From NCBI RefSeq assembly GCF_028877475.1, contig NZ_CP113527.1, forward strand, positions 1,791,501-1,855,500: DNA of 64,000 bases, in the 5' to 3' direction. Under the pieces are notes generated by a model, which was not told the DNA's origin, did not search any database, and saw only the letters and a list, made by a program, of their open reading frames with translations. The position numbers and the translations under genes were made by a program. Source of the stretch: Lysinibacillus irui (lineage in GTDB: Bacteria > Bacillota > Bacilli > Bacillales_A > Planococcaceae). Of the stretch, positions 34,188 through 42,859 are shown in pieces. Numbering within the stretch: position 1 is the stretch's first letter; each line of letters begins with the position of its first letter.

Positions 34188-35165
34188 TTAGCGCTCTGTT
34201 CTTAATAGTGGCTGTGTACTACATCTAAAAGAACCTCCGAAGCTTCGTGAAATTTTAAAATCAACATATTCGACTGTGATCCCTTTTTGTTCTAATTGTT
34301 CACCAATCCATGTAAATTCTTTATCTGTAATATAAACCTGTTCATTAACAGGTAAACCATTGGTAGCAAGGCGTGCCGCATCTTCTAAGGAAACGTAAAT
34401 TTTATCCCAATCCTTTAGCTGTTCAGGAATACCATCTAAAAAGGCTTCCTCACAAACAATCATAAGTCCGTTTCTTACCAAGCTAAGAGCACAGTCTAAA
34501 TGAAGAATAGTTGGATGAAGCGGAACTTCAACTACCGTATAATCGAAGTTACTCGCTAAATTACGTAGCCATTGAACGCCATTTTGATTGGAAGCTAGTC
34601 CTGAATTTCCAACGAAAATTATTTTATCTAAAACTAAGACATCGCCTCCCTCTAAAAAGGGACCCGCTTCTGACGCTTGTCCTTCTGCCATATCTGGCTT
34701 TGGAATAGAGACATAGTAACATTGATTTTCATTTGCCTCCTGTGCTAAAAGATGACGCACAGGCAAAATTTCATTGCGTCTATGGGGAAATCGAAGTGAG
34801 CCTTCGATTAACAATGGACCAATGGTGAAAAACGGATCTCGGACAAAGAAATTGCTATAGCCATCCTCTTTTCCTAATTCCTTTTCATAGTCTGTTAAAA
34901 GTCTTGGAGAATGGACTTCAACCCCATACTTTTCTAAAACTTTCTTTAAATTAAGACGTTCCAATTCCCATTGCTGCTGTCTTTCTGGAAAAACATCTTT
35001 ATAATTTTTACCTTTCGTATCGACACCAGCATAGAGTGCTAACGTTTCTTCAGTTAAAAATTCATCATCTGTTAACTCGTCTTTTGAGGGAAAAGCAAAT
35101 TCTGATTGAGCCATTACCACTCTCTTTAAAGGAGCAAACTCACTTTTTACAAAAATATTCGTCAT
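34188..35165 (-). CDS. Arginine deiminase/amidinotransferase-fold hydrolase
   Basis: 325 residues of the guanidine-modifying superfamily (dimethylarginine dimethylaminohydrolase-like). Visible signatures: FFVRDPFFTIG, FLEGGDVLVLD, the catalytic histidine in ILHLDCALSL and the nucleophilic cysteine Cys315 in FGGSFRCSTQPL. The fold converts arginine-like guanidines through a thiouronium intermediate. The exact substrate is unknown. AGGAGG precedes the ATG. Confidence 0.9.
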   Translation of the reverse strand: MTNIFVKSEFAPLKRVVMAQSEFAFPSKDELTDDEFLTEETLALYAGVDTKGKNYKDVFPERQQQWELERLNLKKVLEKYGVEVHSPRLLTDYEKELGKEDGYSNFFVRDPFFTIGPLLIEGSLRFPHRRNEILPVRHLLAQEANENQCYYVSIPKPDMAEGQASEAGPFLEGGDVLVLDKIIFVGNSGLASNQNGVQWLRNLASNFDYTVVEVPLHPTILHLDCALSLVRNGLMIVCEEAFLDGIPEQLKDWDKIYVSLEDAARLATNGLPVNEQVYITDKEFTWIGEQLEQKGITVEYVDFKISRSFGGSFRCSTQPLLRTER

Positions 35166-35282
35166 CGTACTTCCTCCTGTTGTATGATGGAGAAAAAGAG
35201 TGAACTATATTCTCCGTTGTGTCCTTATCCTAAGCTATATAGTAACTACATAGTCAAGAAAGGTTGTTAAGGTGGTGAAAAG

Positions 35283-35480
35283 ATGGGCATTGCAGAAGTG
35301 TTGACCATCGTTTTGGTTGTTTTAAAATGGACAGATGTCATAGCATGGTCATGGTGGCTAGTCTTATTACCTGCCATTATCTCAATTAGTTTGTATGTAC
35401 TACTATTGGTGGTGAAGCTCGTCGCTGTGTTGATTGGTGTAGTAGCAGTGAAAAAACGACAAAAGAGGGCAGGTCTTTAA
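35283..35480 (+). CDS. Small two-helix membrane protein (Fragile-X-F-like annotation)
   Basis: 65 residues with two long hydrophobic helices (about 4-22 and 24-57) and a basic tail (KKRQKRAGL). AAGGTGGTG precedes the ATG. Similar small Bacillales proteins carry the historical label transmembrane Fragile-X-F. The function is unknown. Confidence 0.8.
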   Translation: MGIAEVLTIVLVVLKWTDVIAWSWWLVLLPAIISISLYVLLLVVKLVAVLIGVVAVKKRQKRAGL

Positions 35481-35509
35481 CCTATTGGGATGCTTAATCG
35501 GGAACTAAA

Positions 35510-35550
35510 AAGTGGTAAGCTCCGTCCAAAAGGAACGAATCTTACCACTT
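35510..35550. terminator. Convergent terminator
   Basis: AAGTGGTAAG (35510-35519) pairs with CTTACCACTT (35541-35550). The A tract upstream gives a T run for the minus-strand gene. Confidence 0.75.
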
Positions 35551-35555
35551 CGTAA

Positions 35556-36131
35556 TTATTTGCTAAGTTCATAGGTTTTTATAGCGGTTGGAACAAAGCT
35601 TTCACATTTATCTAATAGTGCTGCCGTGTCCTCGTCAACAATAAGTGCCTCTCGATATTGCGCTTTTAAAAATTGTTCCTGTTGCATATGGTCAAAAAAT
35701 GAAATTAATAAATCGAAATAGCCCTCGATATTGAAAATAGCACAAGGCTTTTGATGCAAGCCGATTTGATTCCAAGTAAACACTTCAAAAAATTCCTCTA
35801 ATGTTCCAGGGCCTCCAGGTAGGGCGATAAAACCATCCGCTAGTTCCATCATTTTACTCTTTCGTTCATGCATCGTATTGACAACGATTAACTCGGATAG
35901 CTGCTGATGAGCAATCTCACGTTCCTCTAATAATGTCGGAATCACCCCAATGACCTTTCCACCTTCTTGTAGAACCGTATTTGCTACTGTAGCCATAATT
36001 CCGACACTAGCACCTCCATATACGAGAGTAATGTGGCGCTTTGCTAATTCTTTACCTAGGCGGATAGCCCCTTCACGATAGGCATCAGAAGCGCCGATAC
36101 TGGACCCACAAAATACTGCGATACTTTTCAT
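35556..36131 (-). CDS. LOG-family (cytokinin-activating-like) nucleotide hydrolase
   Basis: 191 residues. The LOG signature PGGPGTLEEFFE is present, together with AVFCGSS at the N-terminus and LVYGGASVGIMG-like sequence. The family hydrolyses nucleotide 5'-monophosphates to free base and ribose phosphate. Start ATG 36131 follows GGAGG. An in-frame ATG five codons upstream overlaps that site. Similar to B. subtilis YvdD. Confidence 0.9.
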   Translation of the reverse strand: MKSIAVFCGSSIGASDAYREGAIRLGKELAKRHITLVYGGASVGIMATVANTVLQEGGKVIGVIPTLLEEREIAHQQLSELIVVNTMHERKSKMMELADGFIALPGGPGTLEEFFEVFTWNQIGLHQKPCAIFNIEGYFDLLISFFDHMQQEQFLKAQYREALIVDEDTAALLDKCESFVPTAIKTYELSK

Positions 36132-36372
36132 AGTTGATTCCTCCATATCTAATCATTCGATTATCTTGGTTCAGCACGGTTTTTCGAGCGAAAGCGAAGC
36201 ATCCTTGATCTGCTCAATGAAAAAACTACTGAAATAAGATAGGTCTCAAGCGGATGTCACAGATTTAGTAGAGGAGCTTTGAGCAAGCTTGAAAAATCTG
36301 GACAATCATTACGCCGAGCCGCAATTAATAGTATAATTTATTTTGAAGTGGAAAGGAATGGAGGAAAAGAAC

Positions 36373-36690
36373 ATGCAATTAAATGAGTTTCAACGTTGGG
36401 TGAAGGATTATTATGAAGAACGGGGTTGGTCTGAGCTCAATATTTTTACACGTATTGGGTTTTTGGCAGAAGAAACAGGCGAAGTTGCAAGAGCTATTCG
36501 AGCATTAGAAATTGGTAGAGACCGACCAGATGAAAAAATAGCATCCTATGAGGAAAATAAACAAGAGCTAAAGGAAGAGCTTGGCGATGTGATAGGGAAT
36601 ATTATTGTCATTGCAAATCAATATGATATTCCCCTAGAGGACATATTTGCTGCTCATCAAGACAAGCTGTTAAAACGCTATCAGGATTAG
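36373..36690 (+). CDS. MazG-like nucleotide pyrophosphohydrolase
   Basis: 105 residues. The metal-binding helices are visible: AEETGEVARAIR (ExxE) and KEELGDVIGNIIVIAN (ExxD). The family hydrolyses (d)NTPs for house-cleaning. Start ATG 36373 follows GGAGG; the upstream in-frame codons lack a site. The GNAT gene follows after ten bases. Confidence 0.9.
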   Translation: MQLNEFQRWVKDYYEERGWSELNIFTRIGFLAEETGEVARAIRALEIGRDRPDEKIASYEENKQELKEELGDVIGNIIVIANQYDIPLEDIFAAHQDKLLKRYQD

Positions 36691-36700
36691 GAGGAGAGCA

Positions 36701-37144
36701 ATGGAGTATCAAGTGGAAATTCTACGTGAAGAGCATGATGAGTTTACAAACTTTTTAGCAGAAAAGATTCGAACATTTAACAATGAGCATTCCTCTTATC
36801 ACCGAGAAAGTAGGCAGAAGGGTGCAGTTCAGCCTTTACACCTGATCGTCACTGATGACCAGCAACAATGGATTGGTGGGATAACAGCTGAGGTCTACTG
36901 GGGTTGGCTGGAAATACATAAATTTTGGTTTTGTGAAGAATATCGAGGGAAAGGTTTGGGCAAAAAGCTACTGGCACAGGCTGAGGGAATTGCTAAGGAT
37001 ATGGGAGCAACGAAAGCACTGTTGACAACCTTTGAATTCCAAGCGCGAACATTTTATGAAACACAAGGCTATCGTGTTGTAGGAGAAATTAAAGATTATC
37101 CGCCAGGTAGCAGCTATTATACGATGGTAAAGCTACTGACATAA
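36701..37144 (+). CDS. GNAT-family N-acetyltransferase
   Basis: 147 residues. The acetyl-CoA loop EYRGKGLGKKLLAQAE (about 84-99) and the C-terminal FYETQGYRVVGEI are typical. There is an extended N-terminus with hydrophobic core strands. AGGAGGAG precedes the ATG. Probably cotranscribed with the MazG-like gene. The substrate is unknown. Confidence 0.9.
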   Translation: MEYQVEILREEHDEFTNFLAEKIRTFNNEHSSYHRESRQKGAVQPLHLIVTDDQQQWIGGITAEVYWGWLEIHKFWFCEEYRGKGLGKKLLAQAEGIAKDMGATKALLTTFEFQARTFYETQGYRVVGEIKDYPPGSSYYTMVKLLT

Positions 37145-37148
37145 GAAA

Positions 37149-37172
37149 GGGCTGTCTATTTCAATAGGCAGC
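37149..37172. terminator. Convergent hairpin
   Basis: GGCTG-CTAT pairs with ATAG-CAGCC (37149-37172, single mismatches). Short T/A tracts on both sides. Confidence 0.6.
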
Positions 37173-37176
37173 CTAT

Positions 37177-37629
37177 TTAATTGATGTCACCCAAGTAAAT
37201 TGTTGTTTTTTGTCCACGGATAAATTGTTGTAATGGTTCGATGAATGCTTTTGGATAAAGTCTCTTCGTATGTAGCATTTCGATGGGTAGCCATTCTGTT
37301 CCGATTTGATGGCTATCGGGATTCGTTGGCTGACAGGAGACCCCATTTAACTGGCATAAAAAATAGTATTCTACTTGGTGTGCATCAGCATCAAAGGCAG
37401 CATGTTCATGGTTTTTTCCGATATATTCTCGGATAAATAGAAGCTCTCCAATCTGAACAGAGGAGCCAATTTCTTCAAGACATTCTCTTTGCAGTGCTTC
37501 ATGAAAGGTCTCTCCATGCTCTTGTCCGCCTCCCGGGAAAAGATAAAAAAAGCCCTCCGGATCTTGATTTTTTGTTAGTAAGATTTCCCCGTTCACAATA
37601 ATGATGGCTTTAACCGAATTTCTTATCAT
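37177..37629 (-). CDS. NUDIX hydrolase
   Basis: 150 residues. The complete Nudix box runs from Gly33 to about 57 (GGGQEHGET...RECLEEIG). Cleaves nucleoside diphosphates linked to another moiety; the exact substrate is unknown. AAGGAG precedes the ATG on the minus strand. Confidence 0.92.
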   Translation of the reverse strand: MIRNSVKAIIIVNGEILLTKNQDPEGFFYLFPGGGQEHGETFHEALQRECLEEIGSSVQIGELLFIREYIGKNHEHAAFDADAHQVEYYFLCQLNGVSCQPTNPDSHQIGTEWLPIEMLHTKRLYPKAFIEPLQQFIRGQKTTIYLGDIN

Positions 37630-37716
37630 AGGATTCTCCTTTTAATGTTATTTTTACATGGATCATGACTAAAACGCTTCATGAATGTCTACCTTAGTAA
37701 AAAGGGGAGATAAAGC

Positions 37717-38223
37717 GTGTATTCAATGTCCAATTTTAAAATTCTTGTAGACAAACAGGCTGAAATCGATACAATTTATCAGAAATGCGATGACTTAATT
37801 CAATCAACTGTTAGACCGAAGCTTGATGCAGAGGTAGAACAGTTTTTAAGTCTCGTTGAACAGCATTTAACGCAGCAAGGCTTTACGATTAAAAAAACGT
37901 CAACAGGCTTAATTGCTAATTTTCAAGAAGCTGTTATTAATGTGGATAAACATTCAAAGAATTTGGAAGAGTGCTTTTTTATCAATTTAAATAGCTATGC
38001 AGAGGATCAAGTATCCATTGTTTTGGACATTTCACCAATAATGCTACCTAAAATATCCAATCAGCTCGATGGCTATACCGATATTATTGAGCAAATGACC
38101 GATAAACTAAAGCAAGCAAAAAGCCTCGAGAAAGCCTGTAATCAACCAACATTTCTCTATAAAACGCAAAGCAATAAAGTTTTCCATTCCGCACAACAAG
38201 TAGTGGATTATTATTTTCAGTAA
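37717..38223 (+). CDS. Hypothetical protein, 168 residues
   Basis: Start GTG 37717 follows AGGGGAGA. A helical N-terminal part is followed by strands (FTIKKTSTGLIANFQEAVINVD, QVSIVLDISPI) and a helical C-terminal part. Cytoplasmic. No family is recognised. A good terminator follows. Confidence 0.75.
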   Translation: MYSMSNFKILVDKQAEIDTIYQKCDDLIQSTVRPKLDAEVEQFLSLVEQHLTQQGFTIKKTSTGLIANFQEAVINVDKHSKNLEECFFINLNSYAEDQVSIVLDISPIMLPKISNQLDGYTDIIEQMTDKLKQAKSLEKACNQPTFLYKTQSNKVFHSAQQVVDYYFQ

Positions 38224-38238
38224 TGCGATCGAAGGAGA

Positions 38239-38266
38239 AGCCACCTTAAAATAATTTAAGGTGGCT
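38239..38266 (+). terminator. Intrinsic hairpin
   Basis: AGCCACCTTAAA (38239-38250) pairs perfectly with TTTAAGGTGGCT (38255-38266). Followed by CATTTGTG. Confidence 0.7.
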
Positions 38267-38320
38267 CATTTGTGTTATCGTCATTGGATGCCCGCTATCA
38301 TCCATTATGGATTGAAGTTG

Positions 38321-39496
38321 CTATTGAATATATTTTCTCCCACAAAGCCACATCGTCAGGGATAGACCCAAGAAGTAAAGTGGCATTGTCAGTAAAGAAC
38401 CGTTGTGTAGTAAACTCATGCCCGATGTAATGGCACTGACTAATAGGTAATAGCCAAGACTAAAAATAGCACCGGCTGTACCGATAACATCCTGAAAGTC
38501 TACTAATGCAAGACTTAGACAATTAGGAAGTGCAATGCCAGCACCGAGTAGCATTAGAAAAACGGTTAGCATTATGCCTATCGCCAGTATTGTTACGTGC
38601 ATTGGTACACTACAGATAATTGTTAAAAGAAGTGCACCTATTAGCATCACCAAACAACCAACGTGAATGATCCATTGTGGTGGATGATTTTTGACAAGTC
38701 GCTTTGAGATCATGGCTCCAATGATCGAAGCCAGTGCAACGATGATGCCCAGAAACCCATATAGGCCAGGCGTTATCTTGAAATGCTCGATGAAGATAAA
38801 AGGTGCTTCAGCATAGTAGCTAAATAGCACACCATTGATGCCTCCGATGAGTAATCCATAAACAAGAACGGTTGGTGAAGCGCAAAGGCGTTTGACGACA
38901 GGCCAAATCGCTATTCTTTGTCTTGCTGCAGGATTTGTTGTTTCAGGTAGCCTGCAATAAGCATAGATGAACAACAACATACTCATCACAACAAGAACAA
39001 AAAACACAGCCCGAAAGCCTAATGCTTGATCCACCCATCCACCAATCAGTGGCCCTACCGCAGGGGTAAAGGCTATGACGGCTGAAATTTGTGCAAACAT
39101 GGCGTGTCGTTGACTACCCGTTACACTTTCACGCAAAATGGTCTGCGTAATAATAGAGCCAGTAGCAGCCCCGAACGCTTGAATAAATCGACTTCCTATT
39201 AGAAAGGGAAGTGTCTCTGCATAAAAACAAAGTAAGCTCCCAATTCCATAAAAAAGGAGACCGCCTAACATGGCAGGGCGGCGACCAATGATATCAGAAA
39301 TCCATCCCCAGCCAAAAACTCCTAATGCAAAGCCAATAAAATAGATGCTTAAGGTGAATTGGACAGCGCTATTGGAGACACCAAGTGCAGCTGCAATATC
39401 CGGTAGAGATGGTGTATAAATAGTTTCACTAATTTGTGGAAAAGCCACAAGAACAATCATTAACAATAAAGATGGTACTGCCTGTTTTTTCAACAT
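38321..39496 (-). CDS. Bcr/CflA-family multidrug efflux MFS transporter
   Basis: 391 residues with 12 helices. The Bcr/CflA group pattern is clear: ETIYTPSLPDIAAALGVSNSAVQFTLS at helix 1, and motif A as GWISDIIGRRPAM. It exports drugs or small molecules by proton antiport; the substrate is unknown. AGGAGGG precedes the ATG on the minus strand. Confidence 0.93.
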   Translation of the reverse strand: MLKKQAVPSLLLMIVLVAFPQISETIYTPSLPDIAAALGVSNSAVQFTLSIYFIGFALGVFGWGWISDIIGRRPAMLGGLLFYGIGSLLCFYAETLPFLIGSRFIQAFGAATGSIITQTILRESVTGSQRHAMFAQISAVIAFTPAVGPLIGGWVDQALGFRAVFFVLVVMSMLLFIYAYCRLPETTNPAARQRIAIWPVVKRLCASPTVLVYGLLIGGINGVLFSYYAEAPFIFIEHFKITPGLYGFLGIIVALASIIGAMISKRLVKNHPPQWIIHVGCLVMLIGALLLTIICSVPMHVTILAIGIMLTVFLMLLGAGIALPNCLSLALVDFQDVIGTAGAIFSLGYYLLVSAITSGMSLLHNGSLLTMPLYFLGLSLTMWLCGRKYIQ

Positions 39497-39707
39497 ATTG
39501 CCCTCCTACAAGCAAATTCTACTTTGTGCTATTACAAGTAGATTGCGTAGCTAGGGAAACGGCGGGACCATTATCAGTATACGTTCATAGGATGTCATGT
39601 TGAAATCACCTTTATATGCTTGAAGTAGGAGTGCATAGTCTGGTCCCTATTATAAGCCATTTTACAATATTTAAATAGGAATAATTGCTAAACCTAAAAG
39701 AAATTGC

Positions 39708-39736
39708 TTGTACATGGAAGGGGAATTATGTAAAAT
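39708..39736 (+). promoter_or_regulatory. Promoter of the double-GNAT gene
   Basis: TTGTAC (39708-39713), 17 bases, TAAAAT (39731-39736). It lies where the longest reading frame of the next gene would start, which shows that the true start is further downstream. Confidence 0.6.
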
Positions 39737-39773
39737 AGAACAAACGTTCTTTAAATGTAGAGGAGGAACAAAA

Positions 39774-40643
39774 TTGACATTACAAAGTGAAGATGTATTT
39801 CAGCTCACAGAATTGACGGCTAAGGATATTCAAGGATTAATCGAGCTATCGGCTTCTGTTGGGTGGGACTATGATGCTCACGAAATTAAGACAATCATGG
39901 CAGCTGGTCGAATAGTCGGTCATAAAAATAAGGAAGGAAAAATTGTTTCATGTGCAGCTATAACGAACTATGATACAAATGTAGCTTCCATTGGCATGGT
40001 AATTGTGCATGAGCAATGCAGAGGTTTTGGCTTAGGTAGAGTTGTTACACAAGCTTGTATCGATCATGTTTCAAAGGAAACAACCATTATCCTTGTAGCA
40101 ACAAAAGAGGGAGAGCCTTTATATGAAAAAATGGGCTTTAGGACGGTTGAGCATGTACATAAATATTTAGCAGACAACTTTGTAGAGACGACAAGGGACG
40201 TTGATTCTTTTGTCATGATTAAAGAATTTCAAGAAGCGGAATTTGAACAGCTGGTCAAGCTTGATGCAGGAGCATTTGGGGATCGTAGAGAACTCTTTTT
40301 GCGGGAAAGAATTCGGCAGTCCCAGCACTGTGTTGTTGTGAAAAATGAGCACAACCAATTGATTGGGTACGGTCTAACGATTCAAGGACCCATTTATCTT
40401 CTATTAGGACCCATCGTAGCGCCAAATAAGGAAATAGCGCAGAATATTATTAAAGAATTGGCTAAGGGTCATAACGGGAAATTACGTATCGACTGTCCGT
40501 CTATCCAAAAGGAGCTTTGGCCATTTTTACAACAAAGTGGTTTTACATTGGCTGCAACACCACCTGTCATGATCTGCAATGCCAAAAAAATGCCTACTCG
40601 CAATCAAACATTATTTGCTCTTGCAGCACAAGCATTCGGTTAA
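39774..40643 (+). CDS. Double-domain GNAT acetyltransferase
   Basis: 289 residues. Residues 1-130 are a GNAT domain with IVHEQCRGFGLGRVVTQACIDH. Residues 140-289 form a second GNAT-like domain of the Acetyltransf_18 type (VKNEHNQLIGYGLTIQGPIYLLLGPIVAPN). TTG 39774 after GGAGG is the start. The upstream ATG lies in the promoter. The substrate is unknown. Confidence 0.88.
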   Translation: MTLQSEDVFQLTELTAKDIQGLIELSASVGWDYDAHEIKTIMAAGRIVGHKNKEGKIVSCAAITNYDTNVASIGMVIVHEQCRGFGLGRVVTQACIDHVSKETTIILVATKEGEPLYEKMGFRTVEHVHKYLADNFVETTRDVDSFVMIKEFQEAEFEQLVKLDAGAFGDRRELFLRERIRQSQHCVVVKNEHNQLIGYGLTIQGPIYLLLGPIVAPNKEIAQNIIKELAKGHNGKLRIDCPSIQKELWPFLQQSGFTLAATPPVMICNAKKMPTRNQTLFALAAQAFG

Positions 40644-40647
40644 TAAA

Positions 40648-40682
40648 AAGTGCGAGCCTAATTGCAGGCTGCGCTTTTTTTT
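40648..40682 (+). terminator. Intrinsic terminator
   Basis: GTGCGAGCCT pairs with AGGCTGCGC around AATTGC, flanked by A and T runs (eight T). Confidence 0.85.
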
Positions 40683-40750
40683 GTTGTCAATAAAGGATTT
40701 TAAAGGAATGGTAGAGAATGGTATGGAGGGTAGAGGAGGGGGAGGACATG

Positions 40751-41284
40751 ATGTTTCCAATTTTAGAAACAGACAGACTTAGATTAAGAGAACTCAAAGA
40801 GGACGATGTAGGTGCGATTTTTCGTTGCTTTTCAAATCAGGAGGTCACACGCTATTATGGGCAGGAGCCATTTGTCGATAAGCAACAGGCTGATGAATTA
40901 ATCAAGCATTTTGCCAAAAACTTTGAAGAAAAACGTGGGATTCGTTGGGGCATTGAACATAAGGATTCAAATGAAATTATTGGGACAATTGGGTTTCATT
41001 TATGGTCGGCGGCGCATCAACGAGCAGAAATAGGCTATGAAACTCATCCTGATTACTGGCGACAAGGCTATACAAAAGAAGCTGTGCAAAAAGTAATTAC
41101 CTATGGCTTTGAGACGATGAATTTGAATCGCATCGGAGCTGTTGTCTTTTTAGCAAATGAAGCATCCAATCAGCTACTCAGGAAACTAGGGTTTCAGGAA
41201 GAAGGTATATTGAGGGATTATATATATCAAAACGGACAAGCTTATGATACGTTTATCTATTCTTTGTTAAAAAAAGATGAATAG
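40751..41284 (+). CDS. RimJ/RimL-type GNAT acetyltransferase
   Basis: 177 residues. It begins FPILETDRLRLRELKEDDV and has YETHPDYWRQGYTKEAVQKVI and NEASNQLLRKLGFQEEGILRDY, the pattern of ribosomal-protein-alanine acetyltransferase relatives. The substrate is probably a protein N-terminus or a small amine. The start is ATG 40751 (or 40748) just after GGGGGAGG. Confidence 0.9.
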   Translation: MFPILETDRLRLRELKEDDVGAIFRCFSNQEVTRYYGQEPFVDKQQADELIKHFAKNFEEKRGIRWGIEHKDSNEIIGTIGFHLWSAAHQRAEIGYETHPDYWRQGYTKEAVQKVITYGFETMNLNRIGAVVFLANEASNQLLRKLGFQEEGILRDYIYQNGQAYDTFIYSLLKKDE

Positions 41285-41349
41285 TTTAGCTTTGGTAAAG
41301 TGAAAGAATACTTTTTTACTGAATTGTGGATAATAAATAATGATTTAGG

Positions 41350-41658
41350 GTGAGTTTTGAGGTTGAGATTTTCGGTTATAGTGCTTATATGAACAATAAT
41401 TCATTCGTTCTTGAAAATGTAACAGAAGAGGAGCTAGGTGTTATGGAGCAATACAGCACAGCTTATTTTCAGAAGCTAGATTTACTAGCAAGCTTATACG
41501 CAGGGCAGGCCGCTTTAAAAGAGACAATACCAACCGAGAAGATCAACCAAATGGAGCGCTATCAACAAATTGAAGCGGCGATTGCGAAGCTAAATAACGA
41601 AATAAGACTAATTGAACGGACTATTTTAAAGTCCTCCTATTCCACAGAAAATTGTTAA
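41350..41658 (+). CDS. Hypothetical protein, 102 residues
   Basis: Starts at GTG 41350 with a modest AGGGTGA-like site, so the start is uncertain. The N-terminal part is beta-rich and the rest is helical with a coiled-coil pattern (MERYQQIEAAIAKLNNEIRLIERTI). No family is recognised. Array E begins 69 bases after its stop. Confidence 0.55.
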   Translation: MSFEVEIFGYSAYMNNNSFVLENVTEEELGVMEQYSTAYFQKLDLLASLYAGQAALKETIPTEKINQMERYQQIEAAIAKLNNEIRLIERTILKSSYSTENC

Positions 41659-41726
41659 TAGCAGCTCAACCCATGTATGTTCAATACATGGGTTTTTATT
41701 TTGAGAAGAATACTTCTTTTTATGCG

Positions 41727-42224
41727 CTATCCAGTAATCTGAGCATGCTATCCGTCACATTCGCTGAGCTATCGATTAAATTGAGCGCTCTATCCGCCAG
41801 ATTCCCCAAGCTATCCGCCACATTAAGTGTTCTATCCGCTAGTTTCGCCGAGCTATCCGTCACTTTCAGGATTCTATCCACTAATTCGCTTACCTTCTCC
41901 GGTTCCTTAGCGCAATCTATCGTTCTGCCCGAGCTATCGTTAAATTGGACGCTCTATCCGCCAGATTCCCCAAGCTAACCGTCACATTAAGCATTCTATC
42001 CGCCAGATTCCCCAAGCTAACCGTCACATTAAGTGTTCTATCCGCTACTTTCGCCGATCTATCCGCCACATTGAGTGTTCTATCCGTCACTTTGCATGTT
42101 TGATTGCGATTGCGCAGGGTTATCCATCACATTGAGTGTTCTATCCGTCACTTTCAGGATTCTATCCACCACTTTGCCCGTTCTATCCGCCACATTACCT
42201 GAGCTATCCATCACTTGCCATCCT
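41727..42224 (+). repeat. Tandem repeat array E, 21-bp unit
   Basis: About 23 units of 21 bp, each starting CTATCCG(C/T)CAC or CTATCCGCCAG and followed by pyrimidine-rich variable bases (ATTAAGTGTT, TTTCGCCGAG, TTTCAGGATT). One irregular interruption lies near 42100-42125. The core on the opposite strand is CGGATAG. It sits between two convergent genes. A 108-codon plus-strand frame here is spurious. Confidence 0.92.
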
Positions 42225-42231
42225 CGGTACA

Positions 42232-42266
42232 CAAAAAGACCCTTATAGTCTCACTATAAGGGCGTC
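42232..42266 (-). terminator. Terminator of the gene at 42273
   Basis: GAC-CCTTATAGT (from 42238) pairs with ACTATAAGG-GTC (to 42266). On the minus strand TTTTTGT follows. Confidence 0.88.
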
Positions 42267-42272
42267 TATCTT

Positions 42273-42668
42273 TTATTGAACAAGGGCTAGCAGAAATTGA
42301 TCGCGATCTGTTTCCTCTTGCATTTTACTATCGACCAGCATTGCACCTGATTGGACGTTGGTGATGGCGTTGTCTACAAGAAATTGCATATTCACTTTGG
42401 CTACTTCATTGTTAACGGGGCAATTTCCCTCGAACTCTACCACGTCTTGGCCCTTTTGGGTTTCGAAATAAACCCAATATGGATTGTCGCAGGCAGAGGC
42501 AAAGGCGCTCTCTAATGTTTTTGTACTATTTTCATAGGAATAGTTTTTTACGTATGTAATATATTCATTGTCAGTAATATCCTTTTGTGGACCATAAAAG
42601 TACCAGAATACCCCTAAAATACCAATAGGCACAATCCACAATATATTTCTTTTGCTTAATTTCCCCAT
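42273..42668 (-). CDS. Hypothetical membrane-anchored protein
   Basis: 131 residues. One N-terminal transmembrane helix (NILWIVPIGILGVFWYFYG) and an extracellular domain with two cysteines (SACDNPYW, EGNCPVNN) that could form a disulfide. Start ATG 42668 is nine bases after GGGGG. An in-frame ATG three codons upstream is closer to that site and less likely. No family is recognised. Confidence 0.75.
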   Translation of the reverse strand: MGKLSKRNILWIVPIGILGVFWYFYGPQKDITDNEYITYVKNYSYENSTKTLESAFASACDNPYWVYFETQKGQDVVEFEGNCPVNNEVAKVNMQFLVDNAITNVQSGAMLVDSKMQEETDRDQFLLALVQ

Positions 42669-42859
42669 GCGTTGCATCCCCCTTTATGAGAATATTTTAA
42701 CATCTTCCTTTGTATTTTTGCTAGCTTACGATAATATTTTCTAATGGGGGCAACGATTTTGTTGATTTCACATGTTTTGAATTCATAGAGTGGTTATGTT
42801 AACGTTAGCTAGTAGATTTTTTTCGAGATGGTCATTTTGATGGGTGAAGGAGGTTTTTT

